Made by a program: the position numbers and the translations under genes
NCBI GenBank assembly: GCA_028277865.1
Contig: JANQFM010000847.1
Location: forward strand, 1-12,665
Source: Acidobacteriota bacterium
GTDB lineage: Bacteria; Acidobacteriota; UBA6911; RPQK01; DATIPO01
Direction of reading: 5' to 3'
DNA: 12,665 nt
The notes under the pieces: generated by a model
Databases searched by the model: none
What the model was told of the DNA's origin: nothing
What the model saw: only the letters and a program-made list of their open reading frames with translations
In this document: positions 12,520 to 12,665 of the stretch, piece by piece
Layout of the letters: each line of letters opens with the position of its first letter
Numbering within the stretch: position 1 is the stretch's first letter

Positions 12520-12665
12520 ATGGACAACGCACCGATACGTCACTCCTTGCCGCGAGCGGAGTGGATCCTCCTGCTCAGCTTTGCCTCGCTCAAACTGCTC
12601 ATTCACCTGGCGGGGATTCAAGGCTACGGATACTTCCGCGACGAGTTCTACTATCTGGCCTGCAG
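12520..12665 (+). CDS. Glycosyltransferase family 39 (ArnT/PMT-like) N-terminus, 3' truncated by window
   Basis: The first 48 codons of a membrane glycosyltransferase that continues past the window. After a short polar head (MDNAPIRHSLPRAE) comes a hydrophobic segment WILLLSFASLKLLIHLAG (15-32). GYGYFRDEFYYLAC (35-48) is the first extracytoplasmic-loop motif of ArnT/PMT-type enzymes, with the acidic pair D41-E42 expected to act in catalysis. These enzymes transfer sugars from polyprenyl-phosphate donors to lipids or proteins at the membrane. The ATG at 12520 is supported by an excellent GAGGAGG. An in-frame ATG at 12481 exists but lacks such a site. The true substrate cannot be judged from this fragment. 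Confidence 0.88.
   Translation, partial: MDNAPIRHSLPRAEWILLLSFASLKLLIHLAGIQGYGYFRDEFYYLAC

Overview
The window looks like a GC-rich, gene-dense chromosome segment from an environmental bacterium. Acidobacteriota is my best guess. The clues are an Acidobacteria-style C-terminal tail at the left edge, an ArnT/PMT-type glycosyltransferase start at the right edge, a protein-kinase subfamily with LTDFDLV, and abundant CAGAG-type and CAACTGA-type intergenic repeats. The assignment rests on recall of protein style, not on a database search. No rRNA, tRNA, CRISPR array or intact transposase is visible.

Left part (1-2976): the 3' end of a gene for a probably exported beta-rich protein; a convergent NYN/LabA-type nuclease-like gene with a short plus-strand coding remnant upstream of it; and a membrane-anchored M48 metalloprotease on the minus strand. 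A gap of about 480 bp follows. It holds a 138-bp palindromic CAGAG element and a 42-residue Cys-containing small ORF.

Central part (2977-8319): four co-oriented radical-SAM genes in strict alternation: SPASM-type, cobalamin-binding-type, SPASM-type, cobalamin-binding-type. This looks like a duplicated two-gene module. The substrate is unknown, and no established precursor peptide, transporter or tailoring enzyme lies in the window. Every intergenic gap in this block is filled with CAGAG-type and/or 7-bp-period repeats, in two cases running directly into the next start codon.

Right part (8380-11846): a compact conflict/defence-like segment. It has a minus-strand ribbon-helix-helix antitoxin/Doc (Fic-fold) toxin pair; a divergent 674-residue TIR-protein kinase fusion with a recently duplicated C-terminal domain; and a BrnT/BrnA toxin-antitoxin pair. 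Both toxin-antitoxin pairs have 4-bp ATGA overlaps and recognisable promoter-like boxes.

Right end (11847-12665): about 670 bp without a convincing gene. It is dominated by a REP-like nested palindrome cluster with inverted arms of about 70 bp, followed by a 17-bp perfect palindrome and the start of a GT39-family glycosyltransferase that runs off the window.
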